Shown here one piece after another: positions 63,908-64,000 of a stretch of DNA of 64,000 bases. A program made the translations under genes and the position numbers. Under the pieces are notes generated by a model. It worked only from the letters and a program-made list of their open reading frames with translations, was not told where the DNA came from and searched no databases. Each line of letters starts with the position of its first letter. Within the stretch, counting starts at the first letter, position 1. This DNA is from an uncultured Maribacter sp. (GTDB taxonomy: Bacteria; Bacteroidota; Bacteroidia; Flavobacteriales; Flavobacteriaceae): the NCBI RefSeq assembly GCF_947500985.1, contig NZ_CANMTX010000004.1:62001-126000 (forward strand), read 5' to 3'.

Positions 63908-64000
63908 TTAAATTGTTTTAGGTTAGTGTTTAATGTTCTGTTTAGTTAGTATATGACTTTACAAAAATGTTACATAAAAAATAATAATTTGTAAGAACAA

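Overview
The window is AT-rich and looks like chromosomal core DNA of a gliding marine member of the Flavobacteriaceae (Bacteroidota). Evidence: gliding genes gldE and gldD next to mutY and ssb, several TonB-dependent receptors, DUF4270 and DUF5689 lipoproteins, M61 and M16 peptidases, almost no Shine-Dalgarno sequences in front of genes, and repeated upstream matches to the Bacteroidota -7 promoter element TAnnTTTG. I see no rRNA, tRNA, CRISPR array, prophage or insertion sequence. The genus cannot be fixed from this sequence alone.

Layout. 1-3.7 kb: 3' part of a TonB-dependent receptor plus a DUF5689/lamin-tail lipoprotein. 3.7-6.9 kb: a four-PAS histidine kinase with two stand-alone receiver proteins. 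7-12.2 kb: ankyrin protein, omega-amidase, a secreted-protein gene broken by one amber codon, an Ig-like lipoprotein, ComF and a coiled-coil membrane protein. 12.3-18.6 kb: glycyl-tRNA synthetase, a TonB-dependent receptor, an outer-membrane barrel protein, exonuclease III, an aldo-keto reductase and a 35-residue membrane peptide. 18.6-23.6 kb (minus): a likely operon panC-panD-flippase-like protein-esterase-like protein-56-residue membrane protein-radA. 23.7-28.4 kb: a half-length GT5 protein, a DUF4270 lipoprotein and glmS. 28.6-35.2 kb: receptor plus SGNH lipoprotein, then atpD-atpC separated by a heptad repeat. 35.2-41.1 kb (minus): Xre regulator/DUF2975 pair, GNAT, M61 peptidase, and a second PAS sensor with a receiver; this sensor has no ATPase domain. 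41.4-48.8 kb: biotin synthesis (bioF, DUF2007, bioD, bioA, a ketoacyl synthase, bioB), interrupted by an opposite-strand glycosyltransferase. 48.9-53.3 kb: JmjC-like protein, RecX, DUF3667, RNase G, a 29-residue basic peptide and HU. 53.4-57.8 kb: mutY-ssb-gldE-gldD and a threonine dehydratase-like enzyme. 57.8-63.9 kb: two small exported proteins, a DMT permease, a GIN-domain protein and a complementary pair of M16 peptidases.

How the genes work together. The bio genes cover pimeloyl thioester to biotin, and an extra ketoacyl synthase may feed the pimelate end. panC/panD make pantothenate. glmS supplies glucosamine-6-phosphate for the envelope. The two PAS/receiver clusters look like parts of a multi-component phosphorelay. 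The last two genes are best read as one heterodimeric periplasmic M16 protease.

No single locus stands out as a wholly new system. The most useful leads are the HATPase-less sensor paired with a lone receiver, a palindromic repeat domesticated inside a ketoacyl synthase gene, the nonsense-interrupted secreted-protein gene, a 25-base operator-like dyad at the Xre/DUF2975 promoter, nine in-register heptads between atpD and atpC, and three unlisted tiny genes.
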